Assembly: GCA_028280885.1 (NCBI GenBank) | Contig: JANQKY010000100.1 | Span: 1 to 64,000 of the forward strand | Source of the DNA: Tepidamorphus sp. | GTDB taxonomy: Bacteria > Pseudomonadota > Alphaproteobacteria > Rhizobiales > Tepidamorphaceae | DNA: 64,000 nucleotides | Reading direction: 5' to 3' | Shown: positions 24,223 to 32,693 of the stretch, piece by piece | Layout of the letters: every line of letters starts with the position of its first letter | Numbering within the stretch: the first letter of the stretch is position 1 | Notes under the pieces: model-generated | What the model saw: the letters and a program-made list of their open reading frames with translations, nothing else | The model's database searches: none | What the model was told of the DNA's origin: nothing | Translations under genes and position numbers: made by a program

Positions 24223-25419
24223 ATGACACTGGCCGACCGGGCAAAGCCGTATCTCGACGACCTGCTGGCGATCCGCCATGACCTGCACGCCCATCCCGAA
24301 CTGGCGTTTCAGGAAACGCGCACGGCGGGCATCGTCGCCCAAAAGTTGCGCGACTACGGTGTCGACGAGGTGCATACGGGCATCGGCCGGACCGGCGTCG
24401 TCGGCGTCGTGCGGGCCGGATCGGGACAAGGGAGCAGTTCGAACCGGGCGATGGCGCTTCGAGCGGACATGGATGCCCTGCCGATCACCGAAACAGGCAC
24501 GGTTCCCTATCGCTCCAGGACCGAGGGGCGGATGCATGCCTGCGGCCATGACGGGCACACGACCATGCTGCTGGGGGCGGCGCGCTATCTTGCCGAGCAC
24601 CGCGATTTCGACGGCACCGTCTATCTGGTCTTCCAACCCGCCGAGGAGGCCGGCGGCGGCGGCCGGGTGATGATCCAGGACGGGCTGTTCAAGCGCTTCG
24701 ACTGCCAGTCGGTGTGGGGCATGCACAACCTGCCCGGCCTGCCGGTCGGCGCGATCGGGACCCGCTCGGGTCCGTTTCTGGCGGCAACGGATTCCTTTTC
24801 GATCACCGTGCGGGGCGTTACCGGGCATCCGGCGATGCCGCATCTGACGCGCGATCCGGTGCTGACGGCAGCCCAGATCATCACCGCGCTGCAGACGATC
24901 GTCAGCCGGCGGGCCGATCCGGTCCACGCCGCGGTGGTGACGGTCGCCAAGGTCGCGGCGGGCGACGTCATCGACGTCATTCCGCAGGCCGCGACGCTGA
25001 CCGGCACCTGCCGGACCTTCACGCCGCAGATGCGCGACATGGTGGAGGCCGACCTGCGGCGGATCGCCGAGCGGACGGCCAAGGCGCTGGGCACGACGGC
25101 CGAAACGCGCTACCGGCGGGGCTATCCGGCCTGCATCAACTCCCCGGCCGAAACGCAAATCGCCGCGACGGCTGCCCGGGCGGTGGTCGGGGAGGGCGGA
25201 CATATCGACGATGTGGCACCGCTGATGGGCGGCGAGGATTTCGCCTATATGCTGCAAGCACGGCCCGGCAGCTTCGTTGCGCTGGGCAACGGCCTGCCCG
25301 GCGAGCGCGGCGGGGCGATGCTGCATGCGCCCGACTACGATTTCAACGACGCGGCGATCCCCTATGGCGTCGGCTATTGGACGGCGCTCGTCGAGGCGGT
25401 TCTGCCGAAAGCGATCTGA
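24223..25419 (+). CDS. M20-family amidohydrolase (hippurate/N-acyl-amino-acid hydrolase-like), copy 1
   Basis: A 398-residue binuclear zinc hydrolase that removes acyl groups from N-acylated amino acids or similar. DLHAHPELAFQETRT is the family start, ALRADMDALPITE and MHACGHDGHTTMLLGAAR supply metal ligands, VFQPAEEAGGGGRVMIQDGL has the catalytic Glu pair, and LMGGEDFAYMLQARPGSF the last metal histidine region (here GEDF). ATG at 24223 follows GAGGAGCCGGACACGCGC. It is followed 130 bp later by a close paralogue on the same strand; the pair is a tandem duplication. Confidence 0.92.
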   Translation: MTLADRAKPYLDDLLAIRHDLHAHPELAFQETRTAGIVAQKLRDYGVDEVHTGIGRTGVVGVVRAGSGQGSSSNRAMALRADMDALPITETGTVPYRSRTEGRMHACGHDGHTTMLLGAARYLAEHRDFDGTVYLVFQPAEEAGGGGRVMIQDGLFKRFDCQSVWGMHNLPGLPVGAIGTRSGPFLAATDSFSITVRGVTGHPAMPHLTRDPVLTAAQIITALQTIVSRRADPVHAAVVTVAKVAAGDVIDVIPQAATLTGTCRTFTPQMRDMVEADLRRIAERTAKALGTTAETRYRRGYPACINSPAETQIAATAARAVVGEGGHIDDVAPLMGGEDFAYMLQARPGSFVALGNGLPGERGGAMLHAPDYDFNDAAIPYGVGYWTALVEAVLPKAI

Positions 25420-25549
25420 CTGCATGGCGGGCTTGCAGAATCACAGCCCCGCGCGGGCTGGTCTTCGCATTGCCTCCGGCGTATAGGGGCATAAATACGC
25501 GTATGCATTACGTCCGAAAGCCGACCAGACCGACAGGAGACCACAGCGA

Positions 25550-26749
25550 ATGTCCATTACCGACCGCGTTAAGCCCTATGTTGACGACCTCACGCACATT
25601 CGCCGCGACCTGCACGCCCATCCCGAAATCGGCTTTGAGGAAACCCGCACGAGCGGCATCGTCGCCGAGCAACTGCGGGCCTATGGCGTCGACGAGGTTC
25701 ATACCGATATCGCCAAGACCGGCGTGGTCGGCGTCGTGCGGGGCTCGGGCGGCGCCGGCGGCGGATCGAACCGGGCGATCGGGCTGCGCGCCGACATGGA
25801 CGCCCTGCCGATCACCGAGGCCAACACGTTCGGCCATCGCTCCAAGACCGAGGGGGCGATGCACGCCTGCGGCCATGACGGCCACACCACCATGCTGCTG
25901 GGCGCGGCGCGCTATCTCGCCGACAATCGCGACCAGTTCGACGGCACCGTCTACCTGATCTTCCAGCCGGCCGAGGAAGGCCTCGGCGGCGGCGAGATGA
26001 TGGTCAAGGAGGGCCTGTTCGAGCGCTTCAACTGCGAGACCGTCTACGGCATGCACAACATGCCGGGCATGCCCGTGGGCAGCGTGTCGATGCGCACCGG
26101 CCCCTGCATGGCGGCCGCCGACCAGTTCGTCATCACCATCAAGGGCCGGGGTGGGCATGGCGCGATGCCGCACGTGTCGCGCGATCCGGTCGTGATCGGC
26201 GCCCATATCGTCACATCGCTGCAGTCGCTGGTCAGCCGCCGCGTCGATCCGATCCACGAGGGCGTCCTGTCGGTCACCATGTTCCAGGCCGGCGATGCCT
26301 TCAACGTGATCCCGGAGACGGCGGTCCTGAAGGGCACCTGCCGCAGCTTCCTCCCCGAAGTGCGCGACCTCATCGAGGAGGAGCTCTACAAGATCGCCAC
26401 CAACACGGCGATGGCCTTCGACGCCATGGCCGATGTCGACTTCCAGCGGATCTTCCCGGCGACTGTCAACACCGAGGAAGAGACCGAGATCGCCGCGAAT
26501 GCCGCCCGTGCCGTGGTCGGCGCCGACAACGTTTCGACCGACGGGGCGCCGAAGATGGGGGCGGAGGATTTCGCTTTCATGCTGAACGAGCGGCCCGGCG
26601 CCTATATCTGGCTCGGCAACGGCATGCCCGGCGAGACCGGCGGCGCCAATGTCCATACGCCGGACTACGACTTCAACGACGCCGCCATTCCCCATGGCGT
26701 CGGCTACTGGGCCGCGCTGGTTGAATCGGTGCTGCCGAAATCGACCTGA
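25550..26749 (+). CDS. M20-family amidohydrolase, copy 2
   Basis: A 399-residue paralogue of the gene just upstream, sharing most blocks: DLHAHPEIGFEETRTSGIVA, LRADMDALPITEAN, MHACGHDGHTTMLLGAARYL, FQPAEEGLGGGEMMV, MGAEDFAFMLNERPGAY. It keeps all metal and catalytic residues. Many shared residues outside motifs point to recent duplication, with copy 1 having glycine-rich differences. The ATG at 25550 has ACAGGAGACCACAGCGA upstream. Substrate is probably an N-acyl or hippurate-like amide; both copies may differ in acyl preference. Confidence 0.92.
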   Translation: MSITDRVKPYVDDLTHIRRDLHAHPEIGFEETRTSGIVAEQLRAYGVDEVHTDIAKTGVVGVVRGSGGAGGGSNRAIGLRADMDALPITEANTFGHRSKTEGAMHACGHDGHTTMLLGAARYLADNRDQFDGTVYLIFQPAEEGLGGGEMMVKEGLFERFNCETVYGMHNMPGMPVGSVSMRTGPCMAAADQFVITIKGRGGHGAMPHVSRDPVVIGAHIVTSLQSLVSRRVDPIHEGVLSVTMFQAGDAFNVIPETAVLKGTCRSFLPEVRDLIEEELYKIATNTAMAFDAMADVDFQRIFPATVNTEEETEIAANAARAVVGADNVSTDGAPKMGAEDFAFMLNERPGAYIWLGNGMPGETGGANVHTPDYDFNDAAIPHGVGYWAALVESVLPKST

Positions 26750-26786
26750 GGCCGGGCGATGCCCTGCGCTCGGCTTTGGGCCGGGC

Positions 26787-26871
26787 GCGTTCGGCCCTCG
26801 AAACTGGTCCCCTACCGGCGCAACCGCTGTCCGGCGCTCGACTAGGGTCTCGCGCGTTCGGCCCTCGAAAC
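26787..26871. repeat. 20-bp direct repeat pair downstream of the M20 pair
   Basis: GCGCGTTCGGCCCTCGAAAC occurs at 26787-26806 and again at 26852-26871, 65 bp apart, in a non-coding gap. The region between them is CG-rich with no ORF of gene character. Confidence 0.7.
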
Positions 26872-26912
26872 GCGATGCGTTTCGTCCGCTTGCGCGGACC
26901 GTGCCTCACCCC

Positions 26913-27062
26913 CCACCCCGACCCTCCCCCACAAGGGGGAGGGAGTGCTGCCGCCGTGCTGTTTGGCTCCAGCGCCTCTCACACAGCAAGACGCATCAAT
27001 TTAACCGCATTCCCTGCAGCTATCGCTCCCTCTCCCCTCGCGGGAGAGGGTCGGGGTGAGGG
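26913..27062. repeat. Palindrome-ended intergenic element of similar architecture, copy 3
   Basis: The left end has CCTCACCCC...CCCTCCCCCACAAGGGGGAG and the right end CCCTCTCCCCTCGCGGGAGA followed by GGTCGGGGTGAGGGG, i.e. inverted ends with internal hairpins around a core of about 75 bp. The ends resemble those of the elements at 4152 and 29949, but the core is different. The gap 26750-27131 holds this and a 20-bp direct repeat, and no gene. Confidence 0.7.
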
Positions 27063-27131
27063 GCAATCGCTTTAACCGGCTCGATGCCGGTCAAAGCGAT
27101 ACCGGCTACGGACACCGCCAAACCGCCAACC

Positions 27132-27407
27132 CTAACGCCCCGACCGCTCCAGCACGTCCATCAGTTCGGCGATCTTCTGGCGCTGCTCCTGCTTGTCGCC
27201 GCTCGAAATCGCGTGCTCGACGCAGTGGGCGACGTGGTCGCGCAAGATCTCCTCCTCGACCCGGCGCAGGGCGCCGCGCACCGCGTCGATCTGGGTGACG
27301 ATATCGATGCAATAGCGGTCGTCGGCGACCATGCGGGCAAGCCCGCGCACCTGTCCCTCGATGCGGCTCAGCCGCTTGCCGACCGCCTGTTTGGTGTCGT
27401 CCTGCAT
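27132..27407 (-). CDS. csoR: CsoR-type copper-sensing repressor
   Basis: A 91-residue all-helical repressor of the CsoR/FrmR family. The Cu(I) ligands Cys33, His58 and Cys62 have the 25/4 spacing of characterised CsoR (C-x24-H-x3-C), in DDRYCID and DHVAHCVEH. RLSRIEGQVRGLARMV is the helical DNA/tetramer signature. ATG at 27407 is chosen; upstream in-frame codons overlap the operator. It is divergent from the copA-like ATPase, with a matching operator between them, so it should repress both itself and the exporter until Cu(I) binds. Confidence 0.92.
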   Translation of the reverse strand: MQDDTKQAVGKRLSRIEGQVRGLARMVADDRYCIDIVTQIDAVRGALRRVEEEILRDHVAHCVEHAISSGDKQEQRQKIAELMDVLERSGR

Positions 27408-27416
27408 GCTTGCCAG

Positions 27417-27433
27417 ATACCCCTTGGGGGTAT
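27417..27433. promoter_or_regulatory. CsoR operator between csoR and copA
   Basis: ATACCCCTTGGGGGTAT is a near-perfect GC-tract palindrome matching the TACCCC-N-GGGGTA pattern bound by CsoR. It lies immediately upstream of csoR and 75 bp ahead of the copA start, consistent with shared autorepression. A second GC-rich hairpin (GACCGCCTCGGGCGGT) follows at 27449-27464. Confidence 0.85.
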
Positions 27434-27507
27434 ATGTGGTCAAGGGGCGACCGCCTCGGGCGGTGCCGAACCTGCGTTCAAACCATTGCGAGCGTTGCAG
27501 AAACCCC

Positions 27508-29838
27508 ATGACCAGCGAGCCTGCCGCCTGCCACGACGTAACCGACGGCGCCGAGACGGCGACCGCCACCGACCCGGTCTGCGGCATGCAGGTCGACCCG
27601 GCGACCACCGAGCACTCGGCGACCCATGACGGCGAGACCTATTACTTCTGCGCCAGTCGCTGCCGTGACAAGTTCATCGGTGATCCCGACGGCTATCTCT
27701 CCGGAACGGCCCAACAGGCGGAGGTCGTCGAAGGGGCGCTCTATACCTGCCCGATGCATCCGGAAATCCAGCAGGAGGGCCCCGGCACCTGTCCGATCTG
27801 CGGCATGGCGCTGGAGCCGATGATGGTGACGGCGGAGGCCGGGCCCAATCCGGAACTCGTCGATTTCACCCGACGGTTCTGGATCGGGCTGGTGCTGACC
27901 CTGCCGGTGTTCATCCTCGAGATGGGCGGGCATGTGCTCGGCATCCACCTGCTGGAGACCGGGCTGTCGAACTGGGTGCAGCTGGTCCTGGCGACGCCGG
28001 TGGTGCTGTGGTGTGGCTTTCCCTTCTTCGAGCGCGGGGTGCAGTCGGTCGTCTCGCGCAATCTCAACATGTTCACGCTGATCGCGATCGGCACAGGCGT
28101 CGCCTGGCTCTATTCGGTCGTGGCGACGGTGGCGCCCGGCCTGTTTCCCGCCACCTTCCGGGATTCGGCCGGTGCGGTCGCGGTCTATTTCGAGGCCGCC
28201 GCCGTCATTACCGTCCTCGTGCTGCTTGGCCAGATCCTGGAATTGCGGGCGCGCGAACAGACCGGCGGGGCGATCAGGGCGCTGCTCGATCTCGCCCCGA
28301 AGACCGCCCGCCGGATCGGGGCTGACGGCAGTGATGAAGAGGTGGCGCTGGAGGATATCGGCCTCGGCGACCGGCTTCGCGTACGGCCCGGCGAGAAGGT
28401 GCCCGTCGACGGGACGGTGCTGGAGGGGCGGGCGTCGGTCGATGAATCGATGGTGACGGGCGAATCGATGCCGGTCGCCAAGGCCGAGGGCGCGACCGTC
28501 ATCGGCGGCACCGTCAACCAGTCGGGCGGGCTCGTCATCCGGGCCGACAAGGTCGGCCGCGACACCATGCTGTCGCGTATCGTGCAGATGGTCGCCGATG
28601 CCCAGCGCAGCCGCGCGCCGGTACAGCGGCTGGCCGACCAGGTCGCCGGCTGGTTCGTGCCGGCGGTGATCGCGGTGGCGGTGACGGCCTTCATCGTCTG
28701 GTCGGTGTTCGGCCCGGAGCCGCGCTTCGTCTTCGCGCTGGTCGCCGCCGTCAGCGTGCTGATCATCGCCTGTCCCTGCGCGCTCGGGCTTGCAACCCCG
28801 ATGGCGATCATGGTCGGCGTCGGGCGCGGGGCGGGTGCCGGCGTGCTGATCAAGAATGCCGAGGCGCTGGAGCGCATGGAGAAGGTCGATACGCTCGTCT
28901 GCGACAAGACCGGCACGCTGACCGAGGGCAAGCCGGCGGTGACGGCGATCGAGACCGACGGGATCGACGAGGCCGAGCTTCTGCGGCTTGCGGCAAGCGT
29001 CGAGCGGGCAAGCGAGCATCCGCTGGCAGCCGCGATCGTCGCGGCGGCCGGGGACCGGGGCCTGAGCCTGAGTGATGTCGCCGATTTCGAGGCGCCGGCC
29101 GGCAAGGGCGCCAGGGGCACGGTCGAGGGGCGGACGATCCTGCTCGGCACGGCGGATCTGATGAAGGACAATGGCGTTGCCGTCGGGTCTTTCCTCGACC
29201 GCGCCGAGGCACTGCGGGCAAGCGGGGCGACCGCGATTTTCGCCGCCGTCGACGGCAGGGCGGTCGGCGTCCTGGCGATCGCCGATCCGATCAAGCCGAC
29301 GACGCCGGAAGCCATTCAAGCGCTGCATGCCGCCGGCCTGCGCATCGTCATGCTGACGGGCGACAACCGGACGACGGCGCTGGCGGTTGCCGAAAGGCTC
29401 GGCATCGACGAGGTCGAGGCTGAGGTGATGCCGGACCAGAAGAGCGCGGTCGTCGAAAGGCTGCAGGCGGCCGGCCATGTGGTGGCGATGGCTGGCGACG
29501 GGGTGAACGACGCGCCGGCGCTCGCGGCCGCCGATATCGGCATCGCCATGGGCCACGGCACCGATGTGGCGATCGAGAGCGCCGGGGTGACGCTGTTGAA
29601 GGGTGACCTCACCGGCATCGTCAAGGCGCGGCGCTTGAGCCATGCGACGATGCGCAACATCCGCCAGAACCTGTTTTTCGCCTTTGCCTACAACAGTGCC
29701 GGCGTGCCGATCGCCGCCGGCGTGCTGTTCCCGGTGTTCGGCCTTTTACTCTCGCCAATGGTGGCGGCGGCGGCGATGGCGCTGTCGTCGGTGAGCGTCA
29801 TCGGCAATTCGCTGCGGCTGCGGCGGGTGGAGTTGTAG
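27508..29838 (+). CDS. copA: Copper-translocating P1B-type ATPase with YHS and zinc-ribbon-like N-terminus
   Basis: A 776-residue Cu(I)-exporting ATPase. Residues about 22-66 form a YHS-type domain (DPVCGMQVDPATT, FCASRCRDKF). A heavy-metal-binding domain follows (about 77-105, YTCPMHPEI and GTCPICGMALEP) instead of the usual GMxCxxC ferredoxin-like domains. About eight helices come next, then CPC at 422-424, DKTGT with phosphorylated Asp466, the SEHPLAAAIV motif, and GDGVNDAPAL. ATG at 27508 follows the operator region. It pairs with csoR for copper homeostasis. The YHS/HMBD arrangement is seen in many proteobacterial CopA relatives. Confidence 0.94.
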   Translation: MTSEPAACHDVTDGAETATATDPVCGMQVDPATTEHSATHDGETYYFCASRCRDKFIGDPDGYLSGTAQQAEVVEGALYTCPMHPEIQQEGPGTCPICGMALEPMMVTAEAGPNPELVDFTRRFWIGLVLTLPVFILEMGGHVLGIHLLETGLSNWVQLVLATPVVLWCGFPFFERGVQSVVSRNLNMFTLIAIGTGVAWLYSVVATVAPGLFPATFRDSAGAVAVYFEAAAVITVLVLLGQILELRAREQTGGAIRALLDLAPKTARRIGADGSDEEVALEDIGLGDRLRVRPGEKVPVDGTVLEGRASVDESMVTGESMPVAKAEGATVIGGTVNQSGGLVIRADKVGRDTMLSRIVQMVADAQRSRAPVQRLADQVAGWFVPAVIAVAVTAFIVWSVFGPEPRFVFALVAAVSVLIIACPCALGLATPMAIMVGVGRGAGAGVLIKNAEALERMEKVDTLVCDKTGTLTEGKPAVTAIETDGIDEAELLRLAASVERASEHPLAAAIVAAAGDRGLSLSDVADFEAPAGKGARGTVEGRTILLGTADLMKDNGVAVGSFLDRAEALRASGATAIFAAVDGRAVGVLAIADPIKPTTPEAIQALHAAGLRIVMLTGDNRTTALAVAERLGIDEVEAEVMPDQKSAVVERLQAAGHVVAMAGDGVNDAPALAAADIGIAMGHGTDVAIESAGVTLLKGDLTGIVKARRLSHATMRNIRQNLFFAFAYNSAGVPIAAGVLFPVFGLLLSPMVAAAAMALSSVSVIGNSLRLRRVEL

Positions 29839-29948
29839 GCCGGCGGCGGGTGTTAGGCCGGTCGGGGCGCAATCTGACTGTCCTCCTTCCCTGTCGTCAT
29901 ACCGGATGGCTGACAAGACGAGCCGGGATCTGGGAACAGCGAGACGAG

Positions 29949-30174
29949 CGGCCGTGCCACGCGCCCTCACCCCGGCCCTTCGGGCCGACCCTCTCCCGCC
30001 AAGGGGGAGAGGGTAAGAGCGCGCTGGACGGATCGGGCACGTTGGCACCGACTTCATTTGCGGCATCGGCGTTTTCTGTCTGCTGACGGTGGCGGCCGCC
30101 GCACGGCCCATCAGATGCACTCGCACCCTCTCCCCCTTGGCGGGAGAGGGCGGCCCGAAGGGCCGGGTGAGGGC
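29949..30174 (-). repeat. 225-bp composite palindromic repeat element, copy 2 (inverted)
   Basis: Reverse complement of the 4152-4376 element over its full length with a modest number of substitutions, including the same end hairpins and the same CAGACAGAAAACGCCGATGC core. It lies in the 29839-30250 gap between copA and chaC; no gene is visible in that gap. Confidence 0.85.
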
Positions 30175-30250
30175 CCGTCAGCGGCTGCTGTCGGTCGATG
30201 CCGTCGAAAGCGCCCGCGCGCCTTTGAGCCCCCTTTCGGACACCAAACCA

Positions 30251-30967
30251 TCACCGCTCATCCCCCGCCATCCCGCAATCCTCGGCGATCTGCGCTGCAA
30301 CCCGCTCCTGCAGCATCCACAGGTGCCGGTCGTGGATGCCGAGTTCCTCCAGATGGGCGACCGTGTTGTAGAGATATTCCGCGCAGGAGCCGACATGGCC
30401 GCAGGCGCGGGCGAGCATGCGGACCGTCTGATCCAGCGGCTGGCGGCCGACATAGCTGGGGCCGGCGCGGTTCATGACGAAGGCGAGCGCCCTGACCGGG
30501 CCCCGGTCGGTCGCCGCCGTTACCCATTTCGGCGTGTTGTTGGAGGGCATCGTGCGCATTTCGCGGCGGGCGAGCTTGTGCAGCTGGTCCTCCATCGCTT
30601 CCGGATCGAGCCGGAAGACCACGCCATTGCACTGGCCGCCCCGGTCGAGCGCCATCATCAGGCCGGGCTCGTCGGGTGTCGCCCGATACTGGATGATGCG
30701 CATGCAGAAGGAGCGGTGATAGCCGCCGATCCGGCCGATCCGGCTTTCCAGATAGTCGGTTTCCGGCTTCCAGATCAGCGAGCCGGAGGCGAACAGCCAC
30801 AGATCGTCCGGCGTCGGGCAGCTGTCGATCAGGCCGCGGACGATCGCGTCGTAATCCTCGTCGGTGCAATAGGTGAATTCGGGGCTGTATCCGGTGAACG
30901 GCACGTCGCGGGTGACCCGCGCGACGTGGCGCTCCGTCAAGGCCATGAAACGGTTTCGTCCGGACAT
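30251..30967 (-). CDS. chaC: ChaC-like gamma-glutamylcyclotransferase
   Basis: A 238-residue cytosolic enzyme that breaks glutathione into 5-oxoproline and Cys-Gly. LWLFASGSLIWKPETDY is the cyclotransferase entry motif (variant of GYGSLIW), YHRSFCMRI and GQCNGVVFRLDP follow the ChaC pattern, and SYVGRQPLDQTVRMLARACG is the conserved C-terminal block. ATG at 30967 is preferred over the next in-frame ATG (30946) because GGAAGACGAG lies upstream. It is divergent from the glucan gene, with a gap of 136 bp. Redox role is inferred from the family. Confidence 0.85.
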   Translation of the reverse strand: MSGRNRFMALTERHVARVTRDVPFTGYSPEFTYCTDEDYDAIVRGLIDSCPTPDDLWLFASGSLIWKPETDYLESRIGRIGGYHRSFCMRIIQYRATPDEPGLMMALDRGGQCNGVVFRLDPEAMEDQLHKLARREMRTMPSNNTPKWVTAATDRGPVRALAFVMNRAGPSYVGRQPLDQTVRMLARACGHVGSCAEYLYNTVAHLEELGIHDRHLWMLQERVAAQIAEDCGMAGDER

Positions 30968-31103
30968 GCGGTCTCGTCTTCCATTCGCGGATATCCCGAT
31001 TGCCATGCCTGCCTTAGAATTTCCACCTTCCTTTCCGATCAAATCGCCGGGTCTGGCCATCGAATGAATGGAAGATGGGGCGGAAACGAAAAGGCGCCCA
31101 CAC

Positions 31104-32693
31104 ATGAACAACCGCAACAGACGTCTCCCGAACCGCCGCGATCTCATCAGGACCGGCCTGGCCGCCGGCGCGCTGCCGGTGCTCGGCGGCATCGCCGGAT
31201 CCGGCATCGCCCTGGCGGCGCCCGAGGGCAGGCCGGCATTCGGCCCGGCGGAGGATTTTTCCTACGCGGCGCTGAAACGGCGTGCCGAGGCGCTTGCGGC
31301 GAAACCCTATGCGGCCTCGCCGGTGCGTGCCGGCGAGACGCTGAACGCGATCGACTACGACGCCCATCAGGCGATCCGCCTGCGCCAGCCGGTCTCGCCG
31401 TGGCAAGAGGCGGACGGGCCCAAGATCGGCCTGTTCCACCTCGGGCGCTATTTCCAGACGCCGGTCCGGCTGCACGCGCTGGAAAACGGCATTGCCCGGG
31501 AACTGCTCTATTCGCCGGACCTGTTCGAGATCCCGGACGGCCATGTCGCAGCCGGCCTGCCCGCCGATATCGGCTTTGCCGGCTTCCGCGTTCTCGACCG
31601 GACCGGCCGGAGCGACTGGCTTGCCCTGCTCGGCGCCTCCTATTTCCGCACCGCCGGACCGGAAGGCCAGTTCGGCCTGTCGGCGCGCGGGATCGCGGTC
31701 GACACGGCGACGGCGGGCCCGGAGGAATTTCCGCGCTTTAGCGAATTCTGGCTCGAGCCGATCGAGGATGGTGGCCTGACGATCTATGCGCTGCTCGACG
31801 GACCGAGCCTCGCCGGTGCCTACCGGATCGTCAGCCCGCCGCCAAAAGCAGGAATCACCCAGCATGTCGATGCGGCGCTGTTCACCCGCCGGCCGATCGA
31901 GCGGCTCGGCATCGCACCGCTTACCTCGATGTTCTGGTATTCCGAGACCAACCGCCAGGACGCGCGCGACTGGCGGCCGGAGATCCACGATTCCGACGGG
32001 CTGGAGATCTGGACCGGTTCCGGCGAGCGGATCTGGCGGCCGCTGTCGAACCCGCCGGTCGTCACCACCAACGCCTTTCTCGACGACAGCCCCCGCGGCT
32101 TCGGCCTGATGCAGCGCGACCGGGAGTTCGAGAACTATCAGGACGACGGCGTGTTCTATGAAAAGCGCGCGAGCCTCTGGGTCGAGCCGCAGGGCAACTG
32201 GGGCGCGGGATCGGTGCAACTCGTCGAGATCCCGACCGACGACGAGATCCACGACAATATCGCAGCCTTCTGGGTGCCGGCCGAGCCTGTCGGTGGCGGC
32301 GAGGCGTTTCAGTTCACCTACCGGCTGCACTGGCTCGCCGACACGCCCTATCCGCCCGAGACGGCTCGCGTCATCGCGACGCGGATCGGCATGGGCGGCA
32401 TTCCCGGCCAGCCGCGCCCGGCGGGATTGCGCAAGTTCGCCATCGACTTTGCCGGCGCGGTCCTCGCAGGCCTCGACCGCGACAGCGGTGTCGAGGCGGT
32501 CGTCGAGGCGAGCCGCGGTAGTATCGGCAACATTGCAGCTTACCCGATCGTCGGGACGGACCGCTGGCGGGCGCTGTTCGATCTGGACAGCGAAGGCGAG
32601 GCGCCGGTCGACCTGCGGCTCTATCTGCGCCACCAGAACGCTGCGCTGAGCGAGACCTGGCTCTACCAGTATTTCCCCGACGCGGTTGCGTGA
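31104..32693 (+). CDS. Periplasmic glucan biosynthesis protein (OpgG/OpgD family)
   Basis: A 529-residue exported protein that helps build osmoregulated periplasmic glucans. NRRDLIRTGLAAGALP is a twin-arginine signal peptide, as in OpgD. The mature protein contains the family blocks FSYAALKRRAEALAAKPY, LNAIDYDAHQAIRLR, GFRVLDRT and TEIWTGS-like strands. ATG at 31104 is used; an ATG at 31068 lacks a plausible ribosome site. Its GTG stop region overlaps the amidase start by four bases (GTGA), so the two are translationally coupled. No glucosyltransferase (opgH) is nearby. Confidence 0.87.
   Translation: MNNRNRRLPNRRDLIRTGLAAGALPVLGGIAGSGIALAAPEGRPAFGPAEDFSYAALKRRAEALAAKPYAASPVRAGETLNAIDYDAHQAIRLRQPVSPWQEADGPKIGLFHLGRYFQTPVRLHALENGIARELLYSPDLFEIPDGHVAAGLPADIGFAGFRVLDRTGRSDWLALLGASYFRTAGPEGQFGLSARGIAVDTATAGPEEFPRFSEFWLEPIEDGGLTIYALLDGPSLAGAYRIVSPPPKAGITQHVDAALFTRRPIERLGIAPLTSMFWYSETNRQDARDWRPEIHDSDGLEIWTGSGERIWRPLSNPPVVTTNAFLDDSPRGFGLMQRDREFENYQDDGVFYEKRASLWVEPQGNWGAGSVQLVEIPTDDEIHDNIAAFWVPAEPVGGGEAFQFTYRLHWLADTPYPPETARVIATRIGMGGIPGQPRPAGLRKFAIDFAGAVLAGLDRDSGVEAVVEASRGSIGNIAAYPIVGTDRWRALFDLDSEGEAPVDLRLYLRHQNAALSETWLYQYFPDAVA

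Noticed and set aside
27478..29643. A 721-codon antisense frame over copA
   Set aside because: Shadow of the ATPase frame, with no family motif and an atypical composition.
30089..31741. A 550-codon forward frame across chaC and the glucan gene
   Set aside because: Overlaps two better genes in other frames, begins inside the repeat element, and lacks any motif.
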